Positions 1 to 6,720 are shown, counted from the stretch's first letter. The stretch is 6,977 bases of DNA from Nanobdellota archaeon (GCA_030690755.1 JAUYGA010000132.1:1-6977), one strand, 5' to 3'. Notes: generated by a model from the sequence alone, not told the origin. A program made the numbers and translations.

Positions 1-111
1 AGGATTATCGCTTTTGTCAACTCTTCCCAGTTCGAATACAAAATTGAGTACACTCTTGAAAGTAATGCAGACTTCTTGAAAATAGACCTAAAGGATGTTG
101 TTGTTAAGTAA
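1..111 (+). CDS. C-terminal end of an unrecognised protein (partial at 5' edge)
   Basis: An open frame enters from the left edge and ends at a TAA at 109-111, giving the last 36 residues of a protein that ends in IDLKDVVVK. The alternating polar and hydrophobic residues (FEYKIEYTLES, FLKIDL) suggest beta strands. No family can be recognised from so short a piece. There is no membrane segment in it. It lies on the same strand as the secretion cluster but is separated from it by about 310 bases containing a hairpin element and a promoter-like region, so it is probably a separate transcription unit. The reading frame is fairly secure; the function is unknown. Confidence 0.6.
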   Translation, partial: RIIAFVNSSQFEYKIEYTLESNADFLKIDLKDVVVK

Positions 112-124
112 ACACGCACCTTCA

Positions 125-258
125 GTATGTGCATAGCATCAGAAGGTCAAAATTCTATAACTCAAAAACAGCAACGAGCGTAGCGAGGGGATGCCCCATA
201 CGGGGACGCAGCTCCTTTCTAAAAAACTTCGAGAATTTTGAAGATGCTATGCACATAC
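125..258. repeat. 134-bp element bounded by perfect 16-bp inverted repeats
   Basis: The left arm at 125-140 (GTATGTGCATAGCATC) is the exact reverse complement of 243-258. Just inside, 147-156 is complementary to 232-241, adding a 10-bp second stem after a small asymmetric bulge. The core (about 175-215) is much richer in GC than the surroundings. It contains a CCCC-ATAC-GGGG hairpin (194-205), and GCGT 178-181 can pair with ACGC 206-209. The whole could fold as one long imperfect hairpin. It may be a MITE-like non-autonomous element, a structured RNA, or the 3' end structure of the preceding gene. No convincing flanking target-site duplication was found. The inverted repeat is certain; its nature is not. 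Confidence 0.75.
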
Positions 259-324
259 AAAGTAAATTTATGGTCTCGACAAAAACTGTTTTAAACCTGC
301 AATAAACAACTCAAATTAGATAGA

Positions 325-356
325 AAAATATATATACTGACGTTATTATTTATAAA
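325..356 (+). promoter_or_regulatory. Candidate archaeal TATA boxes of the secretion cluster
   Basis: Two TATA-like stretches lie upstream of the ATPase gene: AAATATATATAC at 326-336, preceded by a purine/A run that could act as a BRE, and TTTATAAA near 349-356. Archaeal start sites usually lie about 25 bases downstream, so either would give a leader of roughly 45 to 70 bases before the ATG at 423. Since the whole interval is AT-rich, chance matches are likely and the choice between them is open. The rest of 259-422 shows nothing else of note. Confidence 0.4.
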
Positions 357-422
357 GCCAGACAGAATAAGACTTAAAGAATATATCATATAGAAATCAT
401 ATATCTTAGTAAAAGAGGGAAT

Positions 423-2270
423 ATGGCTTTGCCTTTTACAGGTAAAAAAAATGAGGTGTTGGTAGATTCTGATGTAGTCGAAGAGCTCTCCATTCCTAAA
501 AAAAAAGTAAAAAACGAGACAGAACCTGTAAAGAACATCGGCGAAATAAAAGAAGAGATTGTTGGCGATAAAACCGCATTCTATATTGATCTGACACCAA
601 GACGTGTTTCTCTCCCAAAGGTCGATGATCTCAAAAAGATAAATGTCCGCTATCCGCTGATGCCGCCGTTTGCTTTTGCCCATATTTTTTGGGATGATAA
701 AAACAAAGAACTTATTTATTTTGTTGAAGAACCGATTTTAAGCGAAACAGAAGCAGAAATTCTCAGAATCCTCAGGATGGGCCTTAATGAGATGATAAAT
801 ATCAGTTTGGTCAAAGCAAAAAAATTCCAGATCGTCATCCAATATCTTGAGGAAAGCGTCCAATCTATTCTTGTCGAGCTTGGAACAAAAATTTCCCCTG
901 AAACTTATAAAAAACTCATGTATTACATTTACCGCGATTCAATCGGATTTAACCAGATAGAGCCATTGATCAATGATTATTATATCGAAGATATTGAATG
1001 CAATGGCGTCAATACTCCATTATATCTTGTTCACAGGAAATATGAGAACATCAAGACAAATATTATTTTTTCTTCAAACCAGCAGCTTGTTGATTTTGTT
1101 GAGAAGCTTGCCCAAAAGGCAGGAAAATATGTATCTTATGCCAGACCTCTTCTGGATGCAGCGCTTCCTGACGGAAGCAGAGTTAACGCAACTTACTCAA
1201 ATGATGTCACAACAAGAGGTCCTACGTTTACAATCAGGAAATTCACAAAAGATCCTTGGACTCCGATGCATTTGATGGAGCAAGGTACTGCAGATGCGAG
1301 AGTTTTCGCATATCTATGGCTTGCTATCGAAAATAAGTTCAACATAATGGTCATTGGAGAGACAGCTTCTGGAAAGACAACTTTTCTTAACAGTATCATA
1401 AGCTTAGTCCCGCCTGAAGCAAGAATCTCATCTATTGAAGATACCCGTGAACTAAACCTGGCTCACGAAAACTGGCTACCTGCGGTTGCAAGAGCAGGTT
1501 TTGGTTTATCAACCAATGGAAAACTTTATGGCGAGATTACCATCTTCGAGTTGTTGAGGGAAACATTCAGGCAAACTCCTGATTATGTCATTTTAGGAGA
1601 GACACGAGGAGAGGAAACATATGTTCTGTTTCAGGGAATGGCTTCAGGCCATCCTAGCTTTTGCACATTCCACGCAGGCTCTGTTGAAACGCTAATAAGA
1701 AGGCTTGAAACAGCGCCAATCAATCTGCCATCATCACTCGTTGAATCATTGGATATAATTTGCGTTGTCAATCACATAAAGACTCCTGAAAAAAATATGC
1801 GCCGCTTGAGGGAAATTAAAGAGATTATAAGCGTTGCAAAAGGCAGAGTTAATGCAAATACTGCTTACCAATGGGTGCCTGCAACAGACAAAATAATTGA
1901 AGGAGCAGAATCCCACATCTTAAACAAGATCAGCAACAATACAGGAATTGCAGTGCAGAAGTTAAGAGCCGAAATCGCGCTCCGAGAAAAGATACTCCAG
2001 ACAATCTATGATAAGAAAATATTTGATTACAAGGAGTTTGGCAGGATAATTGCAACATATTACAGAGATCCGAAAGCGATTCTTGAAGAGTTAGGATTAA
2101 AGGGAAGCGCTCTCGTCGGAAAAACAGATATGAGCATAAACGCTGATAAAAAAGAAAAGACTGGAAAGGAAATTAAGAAAGAAGAAAAAACAATCAAAAC
2201 ACCAACCAAAAGACCGATAAAAGCAATGGCAAACTCTAAAAAACCAAAATCCAAATCAAAAACAAAATAA
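423..2270 (+). CDS. Archaeal type II/IV secretion (pilus/archaellum-type) ATPase, FlaI/TadA/GspE family
   Basis: A cytoplasmic hexameric-type ATPase predicted to power assembly or secretion through the membrane platform proteins encoded downstream. Visible in the 615 residues: a variable charged N-terminus (1-60); a helical N-terminal domain to about 230; the family motif RPLLDAALPDGSR at 241-253 and TIRKF at 270-274; Walker A GETASGKTT at 312-320; the acidic Asp box SIEDTRE at 337-343; Walker B region VILGETRGEE at 389-398 with Glu393 as likely catalytic base; and the His box GHPSFCTFHAGS at 409-420. A helical C-terminal domain follows (about 475-560), then a lysine-rich low-complexity tail (562-615). 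All catalytic motifs are intact. The ATG at 423 is preceded by GAGGG at 415-419, a short-spaced ribosome site, and an in-frame stop lies upstream at 375-377. The family is confident. Whether it serves a pilus, an archaellum-like filament or secretion cannot be told, because no pilin gene is visible. Confidence 0.95.
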   Translation: MALPFTGKKNEVLVDSDVVEELSIPKKKVKNETEPVKNIGEIKEEIVGDKTAFYIDLTPRRVSLPKVDDLKKINVRYPLMPPFAFAHIFWDDKNKELIYFVEEPILSETEAEILRILRMGLNEMINISLVKAKKFQIVIQYLEESVQSILVELGTKISPETYKKLMYYIYRDSIGFNQIEPLINDYYIEDIECNGVNTPLYLVHRKYENIKTNIIFSSNQQLVDFVEKLAQKAGKYVSYARPLLDAALPDGSRVNATYSNDVTTRGPTFTIRKFTKDPWTPMHLMEQGTADARVFAYLWLAIENKFNIMVIGETASGKTTFLNSIISLVPPEARISSIEDTRELNLAHENWLPAVARAGFGLSTNGKLYGEITIFELLRETFRQTPDYVILGETRGEETYVLFQGMASGHPSFCTFHAGSVETLIRRLETAPINLPSSLVESLDIICVVNHIKTPEKNMRRLREIKEIISVAKGRVNANTAYQWVPATDKIIEGAESHILNKISNNTGIAVQKLRAEIALREKILQTIYDKKIFDYKEFGRIIATYYRDPKAILEELGLKGSALVGKTDMSINADKKEKTGKEIKKEEKTIKTPTKRPIKAMANSKKPKSKSKTK

Positions 2271-2310
2271 TCGCAGAAAAACAATTTATTTAATCAAGCA
2301 AGGTTAAAAT

Positions 2311-2514
2311 TTGAAAAATCAAGAGGATTTAGAGGAACTTGAAAGAAATGCCCTGAGAATTAGGACCCTTATTGAGATTTATGACAAAACATTGGTTGAT
2401 GATGTCAAGAATGAAGAAGAACTCCATATCCAAAAGTTAAAAGCAGAATACTTGAAAAAAGAGATTCTTAAAGCAACATCTATGAATGACAAAATTTTAA
2501 GGAAAATCGAATGA
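2311..2514 (+). CDS. Small helical (coiled-coil) protein, unknown function, TTG start
   Basis: A 67-residue acidic/basic protein, almost entirely helix-forming, with heptad-like spacing of Leu and Ile and no membrane segment or Cys. I do not recognise a family. The start is TTG: an in-frame TAA at 2305-2307 excludes an earlier one, the only internal Met is residue 57, and AAGGT at 2300-2304 lies at a suitable distance. It sits 40 bases after the ATPase stop and 104 bases before the large platform protein, in the same direction, which suggests co-transcription with the secretion genes. Residues 47-55 (YLKKEILKA) closely match residues 76-84 of the next protein (YLKRQILRA), and LIEIY (20-24) resembles LIEEY (15-19) there. 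This suggests related or interacting helical regions, but that is an inference from short matches. It may be a soluble accessory subunit of the machine. Confidence 0.7.
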   Translation: MKNQEDLEELERNALRIRTLIEIYDKTLVDDVKNEEELHIQKLKAEYLKKEILKATSMNDKILRKIE

Positions 2515-2543
2515 ACAGCGCAGGTATAACAACTCTTAACATT

Positions 2544-2560
2544 TCATGATTTTTTCATGA
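2544..2560. promoter_or_regulatory. TCATGA dyad around a T5 spacer in the 104-bp gap
   Basis: TCATGA at 2544-2549 and again at 2555-2560, separated by TTTTT. Each half is itself a palindrome, so the pair reads as both direct and inverted repeat. It could be an operator for a dimeric regulator or a weak terminator after the small helical gene (the T run is followed by another at 2567-2571). An AT-rich TATA-like stretch follows (about 2567-2577), so a second promoter for the downstream platform gene is possible. The role is not settled by the sequence. Confidence 0.35.
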
Positions 2561-2618
2561 TTCACATTTTTAATAATAGCATATTCGGGTAATAAGTTGA
2601 TGAAAAAGCGGTGGTTTA

Positions 2619-4718
2619 ATGCTTCGGGGAGTTAAGGAAAATATTGACAAAATTTCTGGATTGATTGAAGAATACAAGATTTATAGACTCCATCATGAAC
2701 AGATTCTAAAAAAGATAAGAAGACTTGACAGGGAACTAAAAACCCGCCAGATTAAGATAGAAGATTATGAAGAAATTCTGCTTAAAGAGACAGGTAAAAG
2801 GACTAAAGAAGAAGCGCTGAAGTATTATGAAGATTACTTGAATTATCTTAAACGGCAAATCCTAAGGGCTAATGCCGAGATTTTCTACTGGTTTTACAAA
2901 GAGCAGCCAAATATTGCAATTGCAAAGCAATCTAAAATAAGCAATATAAAACATTTTTTCAAGAATCTGATTAAAATAAATCATATAGAGACCCAGCCAA
3001 CAAAAATTGAAGAGAAACATAAACACGAATCAAAACATATCCTGCATAAAAATGAACTCAGAAAGAAAAGCAGAGAGGAATTTAAAGAAAGCAAAGAGAA
3101 AGAAAAACAAATCCTGGCAAATAAAAAAGAAGCAGAAACCCAGAAAGTTCAGCTTGCTCAAAAAGAGGCTGAAAAGAATATTGCGCCGATTGAAAAAAAA
3201 TCTTCTGAAACTAATGAAACCGCGCTGTGGGATAAGATAAGATCTCTTGATTTCAAGAAAGTCTTCCTAGTTAAGGGAAAATCAGAAAGAATAGAAAAAG
3301 AGGCTGTGAAGGCAAAAAAACTTCTGGATAAGGAACTTGAAAAAGAGAAAGTAAAAAAGGCAGAAGAAGCCAAAAAAGAGATAAAACCTGAAAAAGAAAG
3401 CAAAGAACCCGAATTATTGAAAGCTGAGAAATTGCTCAAGGAAAAAGAGGCTGCTCAAAAACCCTTGGTTGAATTAAAGAAAAAGACTTTTTCAGACAAG
3501 CTTAAGTCATTTTTTGGAATTAAGAAAAAGCCGAAAAGCAGTCTCCTTGACAAAATAATCCAAGAAGAACCTGAAAAAACAACTTTGGGAAAAAATGAAC
3601 CAAAAGTTGAGATTGAAAGCATCACTAAATCTCTTGCGCGTTTCTTTAGGATAAAGCCTAAAAAAAGAAAACTTTTTTCAGAAAAAACAGAGCTTACACC
3701 AACATTGATGGGCTTGAGAGGAGAAGAAGTGATCATTGGCGTAAGAGAAGGCGCGCAAGGAAGCTTAATGCTAGAAGAGGCAAGGCACGTCAGAGAACTT
3801 CTAAGAAAAAGAAAAGAATATGAAATTTACAAGCCTTCTTCAATAGGTGCGCTCGCAAACATAACTGTGAAAAAGATAAGTTTCTTTTTACTGGATCAAT
3901 TCCCTGACTTTTTTAGAAAATTTCATACTTCGCTCAGGATGGCTAATGTTCCTGTTCTGTCCAACACTTATGTCAATATAATGGTCTTTTGTTCTATGCT
4001 TGCCTTCTTTATATCGTTCTTGTTTTACACATTAATCAATATCACTATAGGCGGCGCTATTGCCAAGATTTTACCCAGCGCGCTTTTTACAGGCATTTTG
4101 ACAGCAACAGCAGTCTTCCTGATTTTTTATTATTACCCTGAAAACAAGATAAAATCCAGAAGAAGAAGCATCAATGCAAACCTGCCCTTCGCAATCGACC
4201 ATATGGCAGCAGTTGTAAGCTCAGGAATTCCTCCCTTAGTTATGTTTCGTCTGATTGCCGAATCTGAGGAATATGAAGAGATCTCTGTTGAGTTAAACAA
4301 AATCGTTCTTTACGCAGATGTTTTCGGTTATGATTTAATAAGCGCAATAAGAGCAGTTTCTGAAACAACACCTTCGCCTACCTTAAAGGAATTCTTTGAA
4401 GGAATGGTCCTGTCTATTGAAACAGGCGGCGATCTGAGCCATTATCTCACTCAAAAATCACAGGAAAGCATGCTTAGCTATAGGTTAGAAAGACAAAAAT
4501 ATGTTGAAGCATTGGCAACATATTCAGACATTTACACAGGCATTTTGATTGCAGCCCCATTGTTTTTCATCTCAACGCTCTCATTGATGAGCCTGCTTGG
4601 AGGAACAGTCGGCAACATCGGCGTAGAGTCATTGATGATTTATGGAACATACCTTGTTATCCCTGCATTGAATGTTGCATTTATCATCTACTTGCAGATG
4701 TCTCAACCAGAGATATGA
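2619..4718 (+). CDS. TadC/FlaJ-like platform protein (T2SSF domain) with a very long charged N-terminal extension
   Basis: A polytopic membrane protein predicted to form part of the platform that couples the ATPase to filament assembly or secretion. Three parts are visible in 699 residues. Residues 1-95 are a helical, coiled-coil-like domain. Residues 96 to about 360 are a Lys/Glu-rich low-complexity stretch, likely extended or single-helical and cytoplasmic. Residues 400-699 are the conserved part: membrane segments at about 452-475 and 485-507, a cytoplasmic T2SSF domain starting near NLPFAIDHMAA (521-531) and including ETGGDLSHYL, then segments at about 639-662 and 672-695. Ordinary TadB/TadC proteins are near 300 residues, so the first 440 are an addition. 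Short aromatic/basic motifs recur in the linker at Phe113-114, Phe212/Phe216, Phe298-299 and Phe342-343. The ATG at 2619 follows GGTGG at 2610-2614, and an in-frame stop at 2601-2603 excludes an earlier start. The platform role is confident; the extension's role is unknown. Confidence 0.9.
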   Translation: MLRGVKENIDKISGLIEEYKIYRLHHEQILKKIRRLDRELKTRQIKIEDYEEILLKETGKRTKEEALKYYEDYLNYLKRQILRANAEIFYWFYKEQPNIAIAKQSKISNIKHFFKNLIKINHIETQPTKIEEKHKHESKHILHKNELRKKSREEFKESKEKEKQILANKKEAETQKVQLAQKEAEKNIAPIEKKSSETNETALWDKIRSLDFKKVFLVKGKSERIEKEAVKAKKLLDKELEKEKVKKAEEAKKEIKPEKESKEPELLKAEKLLKEKEAAQKPLVELKKKTFSDKLKSFFGIKKKPKSSLLDKIIQEEPEKTTLGKNEPKVEIESITKSLARFFRIKPKKRKLFSEKTELTPTLMGLRGEEVIIGVREGAQGSLMLEEARHVRELLRKRKEYEIYKPSSIGALANITVKKISFFLLDQFPDFFRKFHTSLRMANVPVLSNTYVNIMVFCSMLAFFISFLFYTLINITIGGAIAKILPSALFTGILTATAVFLIFYYYPENKIKSRRRSINANLPFAIDHMAAVVSSGIPPLVMFRLIAESEEYEEISVELNKIVLYADVFGYDLISAIRAVSETTPSPTLKEFFEGMVLSIETGGDLSHYLTQKSQESMLSYRLERQKYVEALATYSDIYTGILIAAPLFFISTLSLMSLLGGTVGNIGVESLMIYGTYLVIPALNVAFIIYLQMSQPEI

Positions 4719-4766
4719 AAAAAGGATAATAAAAATAAAGAAAAAAATAATTAAAACATACAAAAA

Positions 4767-5669
4767 ATGAGATCAAAACACATATTTTCAATTTTGGCAG
4801 GCCTTATAATTTTGGCTTTCGACTTTTTGTTATTCAGGGGAACATTCTTATTCTTCCCATTGATAATAATTGCAGTATCTGTTGCTTGGTCTGGTTATTG
4901 GATTGACTTCTTTGTCAGAGATCAGCAGCAAAAGGAGCTTGAAGAAAAATTTCCGGAGTTTGTCAGAAACCTTGTCGGATCTGTAAAATCAGGTATGCCA
5001 GTTTCACAGGCGATTGTTCATGTCTCTAAAAATGATTATGGCTCATTATCTCCTCATGTAAAAAAGCTGGCTAACCAGATTGAATGGGCCATTCCTTTGC
5101 ACAGAGCTTTGACAAACTTCGCAAATGAAACCAACAATAGGATTGTTAAAAGGGCTGTTTCAACAGTGATAGAGGCAGAGCAGTCAGGCGGGGATATAGA
5201 AGGTGTTTTAGAATCTATAACAAGCTCGCTTGTTGAGATAAAAAAAATAAAAGAGCAGAGAAAAGCGACAATCAACAGCCAGATCACTCAAGGATACATC
5301 CTGTTTTTCGTATTTTTAGGCGTAATCATAGTTATACAGATGGTTCTCGTGCCCTATCTCGGCGGCATAAATGTTATGCAAGCCAGCGATACTGGAAACT
5401 ATAATGACCCATTCCCAGGAATAACACAAAAGGTTTCAGTATCTTTTGAATCTCCTGAAAGGTTTTTCATTTCAGCATCCAGCTGGTTCAAGAGTTTGGA
5501 TGGGATTTTTGTGATGCTTTCAGTGATACAAGGATTGTTTGCAGGAATTGTTCTTGGCAAACTCTCAGAAGGAGACTTGACATCAGGCCTTAAACATTCA
5601 TTGATACTGATGACTCTTGCAGTATTCTTGCTCAGCGTAGCGCAGGGCATAAGCATGCAGTTCTTTTGA
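4767..5669 (+). CDS. Second TadC/FlaJ-like platform protein (T2SSF domain)
   Basis: A 300-residue integral membrane protein of usual TadB/TadC size, predicted to pair with the preceding 699-residue protein as a heteromeric platform under the ATPase. Membrane segments are visible at about 6-23, 27-46, 176-199, 246-265 and 276-297. The cytoplasmic T2SSF domain (about 57-172) begins with KFPEFVRNLVGSVKSGMPVSQAI (split here as KFPEFVRNL and SVKSGMPVSQAI) and contains EAEQSGGDIEGVLESI, the usual Gly-Gly-Asp turn. A polar loop at about 200-242, likely outside the membrane, is rich in Asn, Ser and Pro. The gap to the previous stop is 48 bases of nearly pure A/T. No Shine-Dalgarno site is close to the ATG; AAAGGAT at 4721-4727 is too far away. 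Translation may therefore start without one. The archaellum FlaJ carries two T2SSF domains in one chain; here they are on two proteins, as in Tad systems. No clear terminator follows it on this strand. Confidence 0.92.
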   Translation: MRSKHIFSILAGLIILAFDFLLFRGTFLFFPLIIIAVSVAWSGYWIDFFVRDQQQKELEEKFPEFVRNLVGSVKSGMPVSQAIVHVSKNDYGSLSPHVKKLANQIEWAIPLHRALTNFANETNNRIVKRAVSTVIEAEQSGGDIEGVLESITSSLVEIKKIKEQRKATINSQITQGYILFFVFLGVIIVIQMVLVPYLGGINVMQASDTGNYNDPFPGITQKVSVSFESPERFFISASSWFKSLDGIFVMLSVIQGLFAGIVLGKLSEGDLTSGLKHSLILMTLAVFLLSVAQGISMQFF

Positions 5670-5701
5670 AAAGTTTAGTAAATAGACAAACATTATCTAA
5701 C

Positions 5702-5712
5702 AAAAAAAATAA
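5702..5712 (-). terminator. Oligo-T terminator of the NFACT-R gene
   Basis: On the minus strand the sequence TTATTTTTTTTG, with eight consecutive T, lies about a dozen bases beyond the TGA at 5721-5723 of the NFACT-R gene. Archaeal transcription commonly stops at such T runs without a hairpin. The plus strand of the 51-bp convergent gap has no comparable run, so the end of the secretion transcript is not obvious. Confidence 0.55.
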
Positions 5713-5720
5713 CCAGAACA

Positions 5721-6554
5721 TCATCTACCAGCGATCTTGCATCCCTGCGGCAGAACCCTTATTATCTCATCAAGGTCTCCGCCGATCATCTTTCTTATCT
5801 CTTTTGCAAGGTCAGATGTCTTGTCATTTCCCTGTTGTATCATTATTATTTTTCCCAGCGCATGTTTTTTCACTGCATTGACAGGACCGCACATTATTCC
5901 ATTGTCTGTCTGCGCAATCGCAAGTTTCATATCGCCATTCAGGAAATTTCTCTTGCCCATCACCATAAATGAGCCTTTTTGGATGTATTCTCCTGCTTTT
6001 GCTTCCTTTGTGACTTGATCAGGATTGACATAAAATGTTTGGGTATTTGATACTCCAAGTTTCCATGCTCTTGAAAAAGAAGCGCATGCATCTGCAGTTT
6101 CCTGTATTGTCTCTTTGCCGATTTTATTGCCTGAACTTTTATTTATTTCAGAGCTGGCCTTTATGATAAAAAATGGGCTGCCTGCAAGCTCTGTGTGAAA
6201 AACCAAATCATTGTTGTCAAGGTATTTCTTTATGACTATCTCATTTGTCGTAGAATCTCTGCCGCCTATTACAAGAAATCCTTCTGAAGAAATAAACCAA
6301 CGAAATTTATGAAACCATTTTTCCTGCGATTTTGACAGGACTTTTTTTGCTTTCTCCTCTCGACCTTTTTCAAGCTCATCCTTAAGCTTGCGTTCTATCT
6401 TGAGGCCCTCAAGTTTGAGTTTGTCAAGCTTTGCATAGCTCACGACAAGCGCTTTTTTTGCGCCATCTACCTTTTTTTTGGCCTTTTTGCCTGCCTGAAA
6501 ATACGTTTCAGCATTCTGTTCAACGGTTTTCTTTATGTCTATTGTTATTGCCAT
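5721..6554 (-). CDS. Stand-alone coiled-coil plus NFACT-R domain protein (C-terminal half of RqcH/Tae2/NEMF type)
   Basis: A 277-residue soluble protein. Residues 1-76 match the second half of the coiled-coil region of RqcH/NEMF proteins (NAETYF..GKKAKKK..GAKKAL). Residues 77-277 form the NFACT-R (DUF814) domain, with KWFHKFRWFISSEGFLVIGG at 79-98, Arg99-Asp100, Asn104-Glu105, the Asp116/His120 pair and the AGSPFFIIK strand at 124-132. Full-length archaeal proteins are about 600 to 700 residues. The NFACT-N and helix-hairpin-helix parts, which in RqcH contact tRNA and the peptidyl site during C-terminal tailing on stalled 60S/50S subunits, are missing. NFACT-R is predicted to bind RNA. The ATG at 6552-6554 has no Shine-Dalgarno site, but a TATA-like box lies about 24 bases before it, so the short form may be a real leaderless gene. 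It may be a split partner of an NFACT-N protein elsewhere or a truncated copy. The domain call is confident; the function is inferred. Confidence 0.9.
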   Translation of the reverse strand: MAITIDIKKTVEQNAETYFQAGKKAKKKVDGAKKALVVSYAKLDKLKLEGLKIERKLKDELEKGREEKAKKVLSKSQEKWFHKFRWFISSEGFLVIGGRDSTTNEIVIKKYLDNNDLVFHTELAGSPFFIIKASSEINKSSGNKIGKETIQETADACASFSRAWKLGVSNTQTFYVNPDQVTKEAKAGEYIQKGSFMVMGKRNFLNGDMKLAIAQTDNGIMCGPVNAVKKHALGKIIMIQQGNDKTSDLAKEIRKMIGGDLDEIIRVLPQGCKIAGR

Positions 6555-6573
6555 TTTATTATATTTTTTTCAG

Positions 6574-6581
6574 TTTTTATG
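6574..6581 (-). promoter_or_regulatory. TATA-like box of the NFACT-R gene (leaderless transcript likely)
   Basis: Read on the minus strand, TTTCATAAAAAC places the box CATAAAAA about 24 bases before the ATG at 6554. That is the usual archaeal distance to the transcription start, so the transcript could begin at or very near the ATG. The absence of a ribosome-binding site between them agrees. The match is short, in AT-rich DNA. Confidence 0.4.
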
Positions 6582-6590
6582 AAACCCTCT

Positions 6591-6720
6591 CGCTTTTAGC
6601 GTAGTGAGTCTCGCTTCGCTCGACAAGTGCCTGGCCAGCAGCGGCTCGGCTTGTCAATATTTTCTATGAAGTGTCGTTGAAGCCCCGGATGGGCTAGCAC
6701 ATTAAAAGGGAAGTCCCCTG
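6591..6720. other. GC-rich island with several hairpins; possible structured RNA or repeat element
   Basis: This stretch stands out sharply from the AT-rich DNA on both sides. Visible pairings: GACAAG 6622-6627 with CTTGTC 6650-6655, enclosing GCC 6634-6636 with GGC 6643-6645; AGCCC 6681-6685 with GGGCT 6691-6695 around a 5-base loop; and GGG 6708-6710 with CCC 6715-6717, followed by five T at 6721-6725. It also carries CTCGCTTCGCTCG at 6610-6622, whose reverse complement matches 12 of 13 bases of 175-187 in the inverted-repeat element near the window start. I could not fit it to tRNA, 5S, SRP or RNase P RNA. A short minus-strand open frame crosses it (6596-6817) but looks non-coding. The remainder, 6726-6855, is AT-rich and shows nothing I can name. 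Confidence 0.5.

Noticed and set aside
106..266. Possible target-site duplication AAGTAAA on both sides of the inverted-repeat element (106-112 and 260-266)
   Set aside because: The left copy is 12 bases from the arm and the right copy is one base away, and the left copy overlaps the stop codon of the previous gene. The match is short and AT-rich.
112..422. CRISPR or tRNA in the left gene-free region
   Set aside because: There is only one inverted pair and no regularly spaced direct repeats. No cloverleaf or T-arm motif could be found on either strand.
291..683. 130-codon minus-strand open frame opposite the ATPase start and its promoter
   Set aside because: It is antisense to the well-supported ATPase gene and its Phe/Ile/Tyr-rich composition is what the complement of AT-rich DNA gives.
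3158..3736. Two minus-strand open frames opposite the charged linker
   Set aside because: Their Ser/Phe/Leu-rich sequences are the complement of Lys/Glu-rich codons (AAA, GAA, AAG) in the platform gene, not independent genes.
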